From Kryptolebias marmoratus (lineage: Eukaryota; Chordata; Actinopteri; Cyprinodontiformes; Rivulidae), in NCBI RefSeq assembly GCF_001649575.2, contig NC_051450.1, forward strand, positions 16,892,881 to 16,956,880: a stretch of 64,000 nucleotides of DNA, given 5' to 3'. This document shows, one piece after another, positions 22,101 through 34,792 of the stretch. A model generated the notes under the pieces. The model was not told where the DNA came from. It made no database searches and worked only from the letters and a program-made list of their open reading frames with translations. How positions within the stretch are numbered: the stretch's first letter is position 1; each line of letters opens with the position of its first letter. Both the position numbers and the translations under genes were made by a program.

Positions 22101-23744
22101 TTTTTATAATAAAGACCAAATAAATAAACAGAAATCAAACTAATCTTTAAAGTGGCAAATGGAAAAATAGCTATGAAATAGATTTCCAGCTGCTTTAAAG
22201 ACAATAGATGCTCCAGAAACCCAGCCTGAGAGTGTTGAAACTAAAAACGATCAGGTTGCCGGTGTTCTGGTCTTACACGTCTTCCTCTCGCTGTGACAAG
22301 CAATAACACATGTGACTACAGACGCACAAGTGCATTTACTCCCGTTTAGGATGGTGCTGCGTGAAAACTCCATTTGACAGCAGAGGTGACGGAGGCCGGA
22401 CATGTGTGCGACCCGGTGGAACAGAACTTTGATTCAGAAGCACAGAAGGGGCGCATTAACATCGGGTTAAACCAACACTGGGGATGGGAGTGAGCCAAGA
22501 TCATTACAGCGAGTGCTGGGCCGGGTCGGGTTACACGCTATCAGAGCCAGCCTCACCCTGAACCTGTCTGTCAGAGGCACAGAGGAGGAGGAGGAGGATG
22601 AAGAAAAGAAAAGATTGATGATTGACACGTTTTGATGCACAGGCTTCTCACAATGGCCTCCTTTTTAGTGCCTGTGTAGGTTCATCTAAGCTGATCCTTT
22701 ACTGCAGTTCATTTATGTAGCTGAAAATAATTAAGCATTTTATTTGAGTAATTATTTTTTTTCAATAACCACTACACATTGCAAAACCTTGTCCTCCCTA
22801 ATACTTCTACAGTAGATTCAGTCCAGGTTGAACATGTTACCTTTCAGTAGTTGGCCACTTTTTGCCCAGAGCTGCAGAAGTAACACTGCAGCTGAATTGG
22901 TTAACATTTTGTCAGTGATTTGTTACAGCGCTCTGCATTCAACACTGCGGTGTCGGTGGCCTGGATGTGACATCATGCCGGGAGGTGAAACCAGAGTCAT
23001 TACCGTCGCTGGGAGAAAGTTGGACTGTTGAGAGTCACAAAAATACGGGTGGAGCAGGAATCTCCCCTGCTTCTACCAGCTGGCTAACAGATGGAGGAAC
23101 CCGTTGGCCAAGAAAGTGGGAATGAGGGCAAAGAGGGTGGAAAATCCTCTCTAACAGATTTGTTAAATGATAAGCATGTTGGCAAATGTTCAAATTAGAG
23201 TTTGTTAAGCATTTGCACATCTTTCTTCTTTGTGTGACAAGTGTGTGTGTGAAGGGGTGACGTTTAGCAAAGGCTGCAGCCTGGGTTATGCAATGTTAGC
23301 ATTTGGAGCGTTTGTTTATAAGGCTTGCTAAATAGAGGAAGTCACATTGTGCGGGGGAAGGTGATGAGAATGTCAGAGGATGAGGGAGAGAGTGGGTAGA
23401 GGCAGAACAAGCAGCGCTGATGCTTGTGTGTGTGTGTGTTTATATTAGTGGTCAAGTTGCACAGCAGTCAAAGTTATCTCTGTACTGCTGTTATTTACCT
23501 TCCAAGATTTTCAGAGGAAACTAGTGGGTGTGATGGGATCAACAGGGACTTGTCCTGCTGGATTTATACAAACACCACCGTCTAAGATCGGCTAAGAGTT
23601 TTCCTCTGTGTGTGTGTGGGTGAGTGTGTTGGTCTTTGTGTGCATTAATGGGCGCACATTTTTTTAAGCTGTATGTACAGGTGGTAAAGATGGAAAAGGA
23701 AGCAGGTTTCCACTTTCACTATTTCAGTTTTTTCACTGTATATA
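16181..23744. other. Long non-coding stretch, mostly unique
   Basis: No splice-supported exon was found. TG-rich tracts lie near 20226-20246, 23248-23260 and 23423-23438. A (GAG)n run is at 22582-22598. A CpG-dense, repeat-free block spans about 22260-22600. Short open frames here are scattered on both strands with no conserved motif that I recognise. Confidence 0.35.
22582..22598. repeat. (GAG)n microsatellite
   Basis: A short purine-rich trinucleotide run at the right edge of the CpG-dense block. Confidence 0.8.
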
Positions 23745-24075
23745 ATCCATCCGTCCACTTTCATGACCCACTTCTCTTTTCTGGGTGGTGGGGACTGGTG
23801 CCTATCTCTGCAGGGGACACACTGGACAGGTCATAAGTCCATCACAGGGACACATGGAGACAAACAACCATTCATGCTTTCACTCACACGTAGGGACAAT
23901 TTAGTTACCAGTTAACCTAAGATGCATGTTTTTGGTCTGTGGGAGGAAACCAGAGTACCTGGAGTGCACAGGTAGAACATGCAAACTCCCCCCAGAAAGG
24001 CCCCAGGCCAGTAGGTGGTCCTGCGTCCTTCTCTCTGAGAGGTGATGACTCTAACCACTGCACCACTGTGCCGCT
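23745..24075 (-). mobile_element. tRNA-derived fish SINE, near full length, reversed
   Basis: Read on the minus strand, the head at 24050-24075 gives GCGGCACAGTGGTGCAGTGG then TTAGAG, a tRNA-like A-box region. The body follows (GGAGTTTGCATGTTCTACC, CCTCCCACAGACC, ACATGCAT, ATTGTCCCTACGTGTGAG). It ends near 23745 in a GGATGGAT-type tail. The B box is decayed. The body matches 88-355. The order head, conserved core, tail is that of the common acanthomorph tRNA-SINEs. Confidence 0.8.
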
Positions 24076-25750
24076 ATTATGAGTTCCTTTATAATTTTCT
24101 TGGGTGTATTGATGATCTTTTAAAGAATAATAGTAACCAAAAAAAAGAAAGTTAAATGAAAGAGTTGGAAACAGCAGATGAATTGTTTTTTTGTTGCCAT
24201 GATATCCTTGTGTAATGGATTATTAGTAATATTTGTACATTTTGATTGGGTCATGTTATTTTATGGGTCAAAACACGAGAAATTTGGGAACCACTTCTTT
24301 AAATCTTTGTTTTATCTGCCATGCTTCTCTGTTAAAATAAACCAACTGCTGCTGATTGCTACCCTTCACACATTGCTGTTTGTTTTGGCTTCATGTAAAA
24401 CTCTTATATCTCATTTCCTACCCATCATTCATTTGCACATGACTGCTGTTATCCTCTTTCCTCGCATATAAATACATAAACCTGTTATCAGAAGGTCAGT
24501 TTGATAATATAGGTTCAATACACTTTGACTTCAAGCCATCAAAAACAGGTTTTTCTGTAATTATTTGTGCTTTCATTTGTATTAGTATTAAAAAAAGGGA
24601 GAAGCAAAAAATCTAAAACAAGTTTATAATTTATTATTTTCTGTAGGTTTGAGATTAGTTGTAGCCAGTTATTAGTTTGTTGCTTGTTCTCTCCTTTCAT
24701 CCAACTTCAGTTGAAGTATTTTTTTGTCCTTCCAGATACAAAAGCCTTATTGTACTCCACATTATACTTCTCCCTGAAGAAGTCAGGAAGTGTATCAGTC
24801 AAGTTAAAAAAAACACACACACACAATGTCCACAGACTTCACTGCTCGGCAGAAAGCCATTTAGTGTTCATTGGTGTTTTTGTATGGTTGATTTCTGCTG
24901 ACGTAATCATATTGTGTCAGTGCATTCACACACTGTTTTGTGTTTTTATTAATTTGTGTTGTAACTTATCGTCTCTGTAGTTAAGCACCTGTTTTAAATG
25001 TCTTTGTTTTATTCATTCATAGAGCTGTTTTCTCAGTCTGTTCAGTTTAACAGTTGGCAGTAATTGCTCCTATTCCTCTTGTCATGCTCAGCTTTTAGTG
25101 GAAACAGTCACTTCCTCTCTTTTCTGATTCCCAGGGATGAGATGTTTAGATAATAAAATGGATACAGTCAAAATAACACAACTATTTCATTTTCACAAAA
25201 AAACATGCTAATTAAGATTAAGGAGATGAGACAATGTCTATGAATCTAAACAGGGAAAACTGGATTAGGCTTTATATAACAAAGGATGTAGACTTTTAGT
25301 TCCACAGATAAAATGTTTTACATATATTTGTTTATTTTTATTCCTACCCTTAAAAAGATCAACTGTTGTTCATTTTTAAAAAGAACTAATATAAAAACCA
25401 TTTTAAGGTGTCATTGCCCCTATAAAAACATTTTTATTTTATTTGATAATATTTAACTTTGTGACTTCACACTCAGTTGAGATTATTTCAGGTACTTCCT
25501 GTCTGACAGGAGTTTCTTTGTTTTTGTTTTCTAACCTATATGTGTACACTTACCTGTCACTGTTATCAAGCCAACTAGATCTTTCATTAAAGTCTTGCTT
25601 AACTTTTTGTTCCTTAAAAGCTTTTACGTATTACTTTGCATCTTATGTTTAAGGCTTCACTGCCAGTAAAGTGGTTTGAAGGACATTTTTTGATGGGTTC
25701 GGTTCATTCGATAGCATCCTGTCTGACATTGTTTTTATTGTTTTGTATGA
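24076..25750. other. Non-coding, AT-rich
   Basis: No exon or recognised repeat, apart from a short A-run plus (CA)n at about 24806-24825. Confidence 0.4.
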
Positions 25751-25758
25751 CCTTAGAC

Positions 25759-25972
25759 CAGTGGTGGGCAATTCTGGTCCTCAAGGGCCACTATCCTGCA
25801 TGTTTTACTTCTTTCTTTACTCCAACACACCTGATTCAGTGGTTAAATGACCTCTTCATGTTCTACAGAAGCCTGTTAATTACCCATCGATTCAAATCAA
25901 GTGTGTTGGAGCAGAGAAACAAGTAAAACATGCAGGACAGTGGCCTTCGAGGACCAGGATTGCCCACCCCTG
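25759..25972. mobile_element. hAT-like MITE with perfect 8-bp target duplication
   Basis: The element is nearly palindromic at its ends: CAGTGGTGGGCAATTCTGG on the left and CCAGGATTGCCCACCCCTG on the right. It is flanked by CCTTAGAC at 25751-25758 and again at 25973-25980. An 8-bp duplication with CAG/CTG ends is the signature of hAT-type transposition. At 214 bp it encodes nothing and must have been moved in trans. The intact duplication and strong arm pairing suggest a fairly recent insertion compared with the related copies at 15806 and 38680. Confidence 0.9.
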
Positions 25973-25980
25973 CCTTAGAC

Positions 25981-27338
25981 TATTAGCCATTTCCCTCCTT
26001 CGTTTTTTAATCCCCTTATTGCACCAACAAAGCTTCTGCTGTTGTCGGCTTTTAGGGAATTCACCTCAAAACCTCAACATTACCTGGCCAAATAAAAAAA
26101 TAAAAAAACCTGCTTGAATCAGACTGAATATAGCTCTGTGTCTCGAGTGAGACTTTCTTTGGTCATATTTTTTAAATGGATGTCTGGTCTAAAATACGTT
26201 TTATTTTATGCCTCATTTTAAAATGTGACAAACACTTGCGTTGAGGTTTTGAATATCTTTTTGAAAACCCAAGAAGGTTTGAGTGTGTTTCGTATGGCAT
26301 CCTGCTGGGCTGATTGGCTCGCTGATGTGTGGCGCTTACAAACTTTGCGCTGAATGTCCTAATTGTTTTTAGGACTAATGTATGCAGACTATATATTCCC
26401 TTGGATTTATGCCCGTCTGAGCTCCAGGATTGAAGTCAACCCAAGAGAACTTGCTAAAATAAACTATTATGTGTCCTTGGGGAGTACCCTTACATGCAAA
26501 TTTACCTACAACTGAAATGTCCTTGTTTCTTGATGGATGGAAAAAAGGACATTTGTTGTGTATTAAAAAGAAATTTGTTAAGTCTTTCACATTTTGGTTT
26601 TGATGTGTTGATTTAAAACTTTATCCATATCTAAATGGAAATTTTTAAAACTGTAAATTTTGTGTTTTTAATGGCTTCAACATTTCACACACATACCCCA
26701 AGAATTGTGTGTTAGATGCTGCAAAAAATCTAAATACAAATTATATGTATTAGCAATTAAATCTTTTAAACCCTATGTTTGACAGACGTTTAGGGTTAAA
26801 ACTTGGGTAAAAACAACATCCCTGGGAGGTTACACCTCTTTAAAAATGAGGAAAGCAATTTTTATTCTTTTATTCTCTCATACTAAATGTCCACACAAAA
26901 GGCCATTATTGCTGGCGGTATGCATCAACCATAACCCTCAAGAAATAGTACAATTTGTCAGTCTGCCATGAGCTGAAAGAGGTGGAGTTTTGAGGCTTTG
27001 CACACCAGTCTTTCTGGCATATCATGACCTGACCTGGAATGTAGTGGGCTTGTCAACAAAGAGGGATATCAAACCAGTCATTAATAGGACAAAGTTGGTT
27101 CACTTGTACAGCTTCCTCTTTACTGACTGCTGCACTATTATAAAGGCTTGTGGTTATGTTATTAAATGCAACAAAACAAAATTCTTGTTTTGATTGCTCT
27201 AGAGTCATTTACGAGAGTTCTATATTACAGACACTGAAATCTGTTTTACCAGGAAATAAAATTAATGGGGTAATGCCAAAACATGTTGTGCATCAGTCAC
27301 GGCACAAGCAAGTTGAGACATCAACACAGCGTAGTTGT
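25981..27338. other. Non-coding, AT-rich
   Basis: No gene or repeat is supported. The minus-strand frame at 26375-26590 and the plus-strand frame at 26990-27193 show no family resemblance that I can see. Confidence 0.4.
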
Positions 27339-27790
27339 CAGCTCTTACTCTTACCAGCACATTACACTCCTAAACAGGAGGCCTTTCTACAGGAATATTA
27401 TACTACTACTTAGCAGTATTGATACTGGAACAAGTTGTACAGGAAATACATTCTTCACATACAAGTGTAGCTACACAGCCTGCAATTTTCAAGGTCGAGA
27501 ACAGTGGGCAAAAACTTTCAGTTTTTATTGACTGTATTCTTAGTGATACACTTGCTAGTTTTAGATATCCCATCAGAGGATGCACTCTGGTTAGAAAACT
27601 TGAAGAAATAATAAGATATGGATCAGGTTTGTTTGTAAGATGCATACACATAATGTGGTTTGGGCAAGAAGCAAATAATTCTGCTGACTGGTTGTTTTGG
27701 AATACACATGGCCTGGTTAGCACTAATTCTTTTGTCTCACAGTTGGGTAGTTATGTAAGTTTTTCTGTAGAGTTTCACCAGGATAAATGA
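27339..27790 (+). mobile_element. Ty3/gypsy reverse-transcriptase relic
   Basis: Two frames together resemble the start of a gypsy reverse transcriptase. The first (to 27413) ends LLPAHYTPKQEAFLQEYY, matching in layout the block 'LP.g.lY.LS..E.EAM..YI'. The second (27419-27790) carries HSSHTSVATQPAIFKVE then GQKLSVFIDCILSD and FRYPI. These parallel the family's 'RPSTSP...FFV.KKDG.LR.CIDYR.LN...RYP' blocks, including the IDY-like core (here IDC). A stop and frame change separate them and the YLDD catalytic block is not recognisable, so this is a long-dead fragment. It rests on motif order from memory. No LTR is seen next to it. Confidence 0.5.
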
Positions 27791-28356
27791 AATCGGACAT
27801 TATTGATACAAAATGTTGCTCTAGTATATTTGGATGTCTTTTAATAAGAGCCACTATTTCTGTTGTTCTCCTACCTAAAAATGATCTCCCCCCACCAGAA
27901 TAGAAAGCCGGTTGGTCCAACTTTTATGTTTTGGCAACAAAACATAAATCCACTAAATGTAATCATTTACCTTCTGCATGTATCCAACTGCTTCACAACA
28001 CAATATAAAGCAAAATTTTGATTGAGAAACAACTATCAAACATTAGTTTGTTAGTAGCAACTTTTAAGGCATTTTGTGTTTTGACCACTTTATTTCAAAA
28101 TGATTTTAATCCATTGAAATTTCTTCCTCTCTATCTGGCTTTCCTTAAAAAACTGACAGAATATATTGATATATATTATATATGGATGTTGAAGTTTGAT
28201 CCACTGAAATGCACTTTATAGGGAACACAAGCATATTCAATTAAAAAATACTTTAATTCCTTCATAATTTAATATAATTTATTGATTTAATAATCTCTTA
28301 TTAATATATTAATAAAGTATTAAACTCGCACAAATTATATGGCTATTTTTTTTTTA

Positions 28357-28445
28357 TTTACGCCTGATGCCCTTCCTGCTGCAAACTGGGCTCGAACCTG
28401 CAACCTCAGGATTGCAAGACTGCGGCACCGACCACCGAGCTGAAG
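28357..28445 (-). mobile_element. SINE head fragment (tRNA-like), reversed
   Basis: On the minus strand the segment has an A-box-like TGGTCGGTGCCGC and a perfect B box GGTTCGAGCCC, followed by CAGGAAGGGCATCAGGCGTAA, a tail sequence I know from fish tRNA-SINEs. The fragment is about 90 bp long, and its A/B spacing is that of a tRNA-derived pol III promoter. It is not a functional tRNA, because there is no closable acceptor stem. Confidence 0.65.
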
Positions 28446-28497
28446 TTTATTTAGTTGCATCTTTAAACACAGATTAATAAAACAAAAAAATTACTCC

Positions 28498-28890
28498 ATG
28501 AACAGGTACTTAAACAACACCAGATGTCCTGATTTTAATCATCGGGACATTGTGTCTCTGCCATGTCAGTATTTTCAGGCACGCAGCCAAATGATGTTGA
28601 GAAATAAAACCTGTTTTCCCAAACAGTTGGGATGCCTCATGAAAATGACATCAAAACAACACTTAACGGTAAATCAGATATTGAAACTGGTATGTTTTTG
28701 TTTTAATGGAAAATGTGATTCTTATTTTCAGTTCAATGTCAGCCATGTGTTACACAAAAAGTTGGGACAGGAGCATGTTTGCCGTTGTTGCAACACACTC
28801 CGAACTGTCAGCCATATGCGAGGACGTAAAAAGCAAAACGTTAGAAGAGCGTCTCGCTTGTTGAAGACGGAGAACTTTTCCTCTTAGACG
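28498..28890. mobile_element. Probable decayed DNA-transposon repeat, unclassified
   Basis: The segment contains CACAAAAAGTTGGGACAGGA then GCATGTTTGCC. I associate this text with a very abundant teleost DNA-transposon-type repeat, and an A/T-rich flank is usual for it. A 129-codon open frame spans it but shows no domain; its composition fits chance translation of a repeat. Boundaries are guesses. Confidence 0.35.
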
Positions 28891-31800
28891 ACTTGAACAC
28901 CAAGTTTTTCTGTTTTTCTTATCAGTCTGAAACACAAACTTTTAATTTTAGTTTTTCTATCATTTCTTACTTCCAAAAGACTTTTGTTTTACTAAATTAC
29001 CTTGGTATTTACCTGTATTTTTGCTTATTGGTTGTTAAAATTAATTCAGTATAGCACATTACTTTAAAACACTGAATAGTTCTACCCATAGCTAACATAA
29101 ATCCCTATAAAGAACGTCAAATAAACCGGCCGCTGCTACTGGATCAATCGATTTTACTTTACTATTTCAAGATGGTCTTGATTCGAAAAGGCTCCCCCAG
29201 CCTTGGCTCGTCTGGCCTTTCTCCCAGCCACACTAATCAGAGACCCCTTCTGTAGGCTTGTCTGGCTCTTTCACAGCCAGCCTGGGAACTCTCCTAATTT
29301 ATGAGTCATTTCCTAAGTAAAACACACTGCCTCAGCAAGTTCTGATACAAGGATACCTATGGGTGGGATAGTTTAAGTAAAGTTTGATTGCTGAAAGGGT
29401 GGAGGGATTAGTAAAGGGGGAAAAAAGGAGGAGAAAGCACAAGGGAGACAGAAAAAGGGGAAATGAGCACAACAGAAGCAAAATCCAGAGGTGATTGCAC
29501 TAATAGTTGTTGAAAAGGAAAATTAAGAGAAGATTAAAGAAATCGTTAAGTTTCATCCTATCAGATGGATGGATTAAGTCCACCAGAGGGACCATTGATG
29601 GGCACAGAGTTTGTGAGAGATTTCTTTTGAAAGCATCAGTTCAGCCAAAAGCCAGACTTTGAATTTCTTGAAGCCAATGCTCCAATAAATGGAAAGAAAT
29701 TAGACTTAGAAAATATTCTTGTAGTAGAAATCATTAGTTTTTTTTTTATCTGCATGGTCACCCTCCATCTGTTAAAGAAAACTATAAACTGAGTTTACAA
29801 CATTTATATATATTTTTTATACATTACAGGTCTTTATTAGCACTGCAAACATTTATATAGGGTAAGATCATTCTAAGGTTTATGTATTTTGTTCCTCTTA
29901 TTCTCATTGTATAACTTAATGACGTAAAATTATTGGCATAGCTGTTTTTTTATTTTCAAAAAGAAAAAAGCTCATTACTAGGTGTCTGATATATAGAAAG
30001 TGTCCTGTTGCTGTGTAAAGAATTGACAAAGGAGAACCTAAAATAGGCTAAAGAACCATAATCTTGATATAATTTTCTTTCCTTTTTTTGTGATCTTTCT
30101 CAAGCCTGTACCTCCCTCGCGATGCCTGTCCAAATCTATCTTTCTTGTGCAAATCTCTCTTCTAAGCCAAGCAGTTTTTCATCTCTTTTTACATCCAAAT
30201 GTTGCAAAAAATAAACATTTCCAAGAGCAAATGCCAGTGTTTCGCTCTTAGCCAGGAATTATGCATGGCATATTTGAGCCTGAGACATATTTACTGCCAG
30301 GGGTGAAAGAGTCTCTATATTAGCAGGTGTGTCCAATTTCCAGCTTTTGAATTTATTTGTCAGGCTAGTAAAGTTCCCTTGGTGCATTTTGTTCCAAATA
30401 AATGCAGGACGTGCCTGTAAGGTTTCATTGGGTTGTTGTGAACTGAGCTGATTTATTGATTATAGGTCTTTGATTGGCTCTTTGGCCTGTTTAAACATTG
30501 AGATTAAACAAGTACTGATCTAGAAAATGAGTTTAGGCACACAGCTGGTTTTGTAAATCGTGTCAAGGGTGTATTTGTAAGCGAGAACTCCTCTACTGTT
30601 GCGCAGTTTTGGTGGATAATGCTCCCAGAAACACCTCCTCTCTGTCGTGAATAAATGCAGAATGAATGAGGCTCGCAGGCAGGGAATCCAGATGTTTCTG
30701 CGGGGCTTATTAAACAGTGAGCATATTGTGGAAGAAGCAGTAAATTCTTGAATGGGAAGAAGAGAAAATGATCTTTTCAGATGGCAGATGGCAGTGAAGT
30801 AGTTTTTTAGGTCAAACACCACAGTCCTAAAGTGCTCCCATCGCAGCACTTTGTACTTTAGTTGCAGACTCGTTTCCAACCTGGAAGAACAGGTGTTTTT
30901 CATTGATGTTATTCTTAGCACGGCCTTCTAGTTTACTGCCTGCCTGCTACTGTCCTCCTGCTGAGAATTATTGCCTGGGATTTGTGGTTTTCTAATCTCA
31001 CACTCTGACCCACATAAGCTGTTTTATATGCTATTACTTTATCCTCTTTTTTTGTTTAGTGAACATAGATATGTATCAGTATGCTCAGTTTTTGTTAAAT
31101 TGTTCATCCATCAATTTTCAGATTATGAAAGTTGCAGAATTTGTTTGTTGCATGCAAGTTGCAGAAATCTGTAAATACGCTCTTTCCCACATACCGCTCT
31201 CCTTGCTGATCTCCCGGTATCTTCTGGTGTCGTCTGTGCCTAAAATGTAAATTTACTTGCACATGATTATTGTCAACATTGCAATAATTTGTAAAGGCAC
31301 AGTTGCAGGTTTGTACAGCAAACTTAATTTTAAAAGCTGGCATTTTCTCATAAAGCAGGACAACCACAAATTTCTTCAGCAGCACAGCTTTACCGTCAAA
31401 CGTGACATGAACCAAGTTGGTTTTATAAAAAACAAACCTAAACAAAATCCTCTGCTAGCAAATATGAACCAATGACTGCAGATGGAAACGTTGTGTGTTT
31501 TTATGTGGTAGTGTAAATTCATGCAGCGGCCTGATTGGGAGAAAAGGCAGGCGGTTCAACACACAGACAAGAGTTCATTGAGTTTATCAGATGGGAACCT
31601 CCCTTCACAGATGTTTGATTTAATGGCACATGACATCGTCTCACCTCCCCGAGTCAAACACCACTCCTGTCTGTGTTTGTTTTATTTCCTAAACGGTTAA
31701 TGCTTGGCTTGTTAATGTTGGTGTTATTTACTAGAAAAATGTTTGAATTTTAAACGGTTTAAAAAAACAAAAGTCTGTTACACTGAAATAAAAGCTGTAG

Positions 31801-32039
31801 GAAAACTGCTTCTTTTCACCAGCAAACAGAACAGCATTCATTTATATTTATGTGCAAACTGCTTGATTAATGTGAATCTAGTAGTTCTTTTTTGGTTGTG
31901 AGTTGTTTCACTTGCCTTTTTAAGATTATTTAAACCAGTGTCTCCCTGGGTTGTGACTGCTGGTGACTAGTTGGTGAACTTGATTAGCGAGGGAGTCTCC
32001 AGAATATCTGGGAACATTTGCGAAAATCTCCTTTTCTTT

Positions 32040-32040
<1 letters not shown>

Positions 32041-32070
<30 letters not shown>

Positions 32071-32072
32071 TT
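32041..32072. repeat. (TATT)8 microsatellite
   Basis: A perfect tetranucleotide run of 32 bp, preceded by T-rich sequence. Confidence 0.95.
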
Positions 32073-32765
32073 GCATGAGTTGCAGAAGCAAGCGGTCTTG
32101 TCACTTGAATTGAGTTGTTCAGAACTGCAAATTGGCTTCGGTGTATCATTTATTCCATAGTCCAGTCGTCGCATTAAACTGTCAGCACTGATAGTAAAGT
32201 TACTTTTCCTGAGCTGGTACTAAAGATTTAATGAGATTGGATAGAATAACCCTGTTTTTGTCTCTCAGTTGGAACATTTGTGTAGTTTCAGCAAAAGGAT
32301 TGACTAAGAACAGAAGAGGAAAAATCAGCAAAAGTCAGTAGGCAATAAAAATAATTACACAAAAGCATGCATAAATGCATCATTTACATGCAAATCTGTT
32401 CTTATCTTGCAAGAACAAACAAAACTATTAAAGTAAGGCAGTAGAAAATGCCCAGGAGGATTTACAGAGTGGTTGTTTAAGTTGAGCAGCATAAATTGCA
32501 GTCCAAGTTTGAGAACCAGAGCTCTAACATAACAATTTGGTACAGGACTCATTTTCAGGCTTTACTGTAATCCATTTGTGGGGTTGTGTTTATAACTAAA
32601 GGATGAAAATATATTTGTTATGCTTAGATTTTTTCTTATACAGTAAAGCAACATGTATTTTCTGCAGCTAGCATATTATGGGAAGTTTTCTTGCATCTAT
32701 CAGTTTCTGAAATATTATAAAAGTCAAATTCTCACTTAATTACATAAATGATTTGATTTACAAGC

Positions 32766-32806
32766 AGATATTAACATTTAGAAGTAAAATATAAATGTTA
32801 ATATCT
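32766..32806. repeat. Perfect 15-bp hairpin
   Basis: AGATATTAACATTTA at 32766-32780 is exactly reverse-complemented at 32792-32806 across an 11-nt loop. It is AT-only apart from two G/C pairs. It is probably a decayed MITE terminus pair or a chance AT palindrome. Confidence 0.8.
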
Positions 32807-34774
32807 CAACGGTTTCAAAGAAATCATGTCATGTTTCTTGTTGTGTTACATGCATTTTTAAAGGTTTAGCCTTAGTTAAAAGGCACAGGATAGCTGCATA
32901 TTTGACAAAGATAACACTGTTTGAACTGTAGTATCTGTGTTGCCATGTGAAGATACTTATGAACATTGTTTTCAGAAGTTATGGTGCTGTTCTATTTCTC
33001 AGTTTGCTTTGAAATGAAGAATCCATTTTACTCTCTTTGTCTCTGATAATAGACTCTGTGGCTGATGGAGTGATTGATGTTGAATGATGATTAATGGCAT
33101 TTAAATACTTAAGTGTATGACATAATTTACATTGAATGCCGTCACTTTAAAAGGCATAGACTAAACAAGTTCTGAAGTGATTTATGATGCCTCAGAATAC
33201 TTGCACTGTTAGACACTTTTAAGTTCAGCTGCTAATACGCGGTGACGTCATGTACAGAACAGCGTACTTCTTATAATGTGGTGGGAACCGTATCTTTTGG
33301 GTTTGATTGATGATCTGAAGGAGACACAGGCAGCAGATGGTATGCTGATTCCTTGTTTTTGGTGTGCCGTTAAGTGCAACAGCTGTGAAGTCTGTGCTTA
33401 TCGCAGCCTGTGGAGCATGAGGCTGTCATTACAAACACTTTGTAGGAGAGATGGGCTGCGATCGCTCCCGAGTGCCTGGTGGAGACAAGTCCATGGCTGT
33501 TTCTGGTGGTTTGTATGCCTAAGTGAGAGTAGGCAAAGATATGAGATGTTTCAAGTGAATTGTAATATTGCTTTTCATTTTGAGGTATGTCGGGCTTCTA
33601 TTTGAGCCGCGAGACAGACAGGAAATGTTTAGAAAGAGACTAGGGGGCAAATGGTGTGGCCTTTGGGAATCAAAACAGGGTCTCATTGCACGGCGCATTA
33701 GCAGCCATGTGGTATGTGCCCTAACCACTCAGTCATTGAGTTGTCCTAAGAATGGGCCTTTTTACTGGAGACATGAAAGGCCTTTAAAAAAATAGAGTAA
33801 TTGCTGTAAATTGATCTATCAGTGTGTGTTGTCTCACAGGGCAGGGGTCCTGATGATGGCGTTAGGAGCCATTATTGTTTTCTCAGATGGAAACCAGGCC
33901 CTACTCTCTGGCTGTTTGCTGTGTGTAATACACTGATTAAGTCTGCCACCACAAGAAGTCTTTAAGAGGTAGCTGTTGCAGCGTAGGTGAGCCATGTCAC
34001 CTCTGAAAACCATCAGCGGAAAGAGTCAGACTATGGTTGTCCAACAGTGTTAAACTTCAGAAAATAAATAAATCCTGGCAGGATTTATTATAGACAGTTG
34101 GATCTCTGCCTGTAGTATCTCTTGTATTACATGAATACAGTCAGTGTTTTGTTCTCATTTTCCATTTTTCCATAAGAAATAATATTTTTTATGCATCAAA
34201 GGCTGAGGAAGTATTCCACCACATTGTCACTTTAGTTTATGGAGGCCAGTCGTGTTTGGCTCCTTGATATAAATTTGATATTTTAGCCGTCACCTTTTGT
34301 TATAGACAAGGATTTGTGAATTGCAGCTCATGTTAAAGATTAGTTAGGTTTTAGGATTGAAATGAAGCTGGCTTTTGATTTGTTATAGTAGTGTACAAAA
34401 AGCCAAAATTCGTTTGGTGTGATGTCTGGAATGTAAACTTTCAAACAAGAGTTATGTGATGTGATTCAACAACAATTTAATTTGTAATCTTTGATATTTT
34501 ACTTGTAATCTTTGGAGATTGTCTTCCTTATTAAAAGCCTGGTTTGGTTAGCGAAAGATAACTGTCATCCTCTCATCAAACATGGAGAAAAATTTCTACT
34601 AATGTACATGTTTAGTTCAAATTTGATAACTCTAACCCACATCAGTTCAGTCAGTGAATTGTGACATTGTGATCACTGAGATTTCAAAGGTTGGGTGTGG
34701 GTAACTTAACAGATTGTCACTTTTAAAAGGGGTTGAAGTTAAATTGTTTAAACTCCAATAGAGACGAATAGGTC

Positions 34775-34792
34775 TGTGTGTGTGTGTGTGTG
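34775..34792. repeat. (TG)9 microsatellite
   Basis: A perfect TG dinucleotide run. Confidence 0.9.

Noticed and set aside
28421..28434. A tRNA gene at 28.4 kb
   Set aside because: A and B boxes are present, but the flanks cannot form an acceptor stem and the tail is that of a SINE.
30520..30921. 133-codon minus-strand frame
   Set aside because: No recognisable motif, no promoter or splice support and ordinary intron-like composition.
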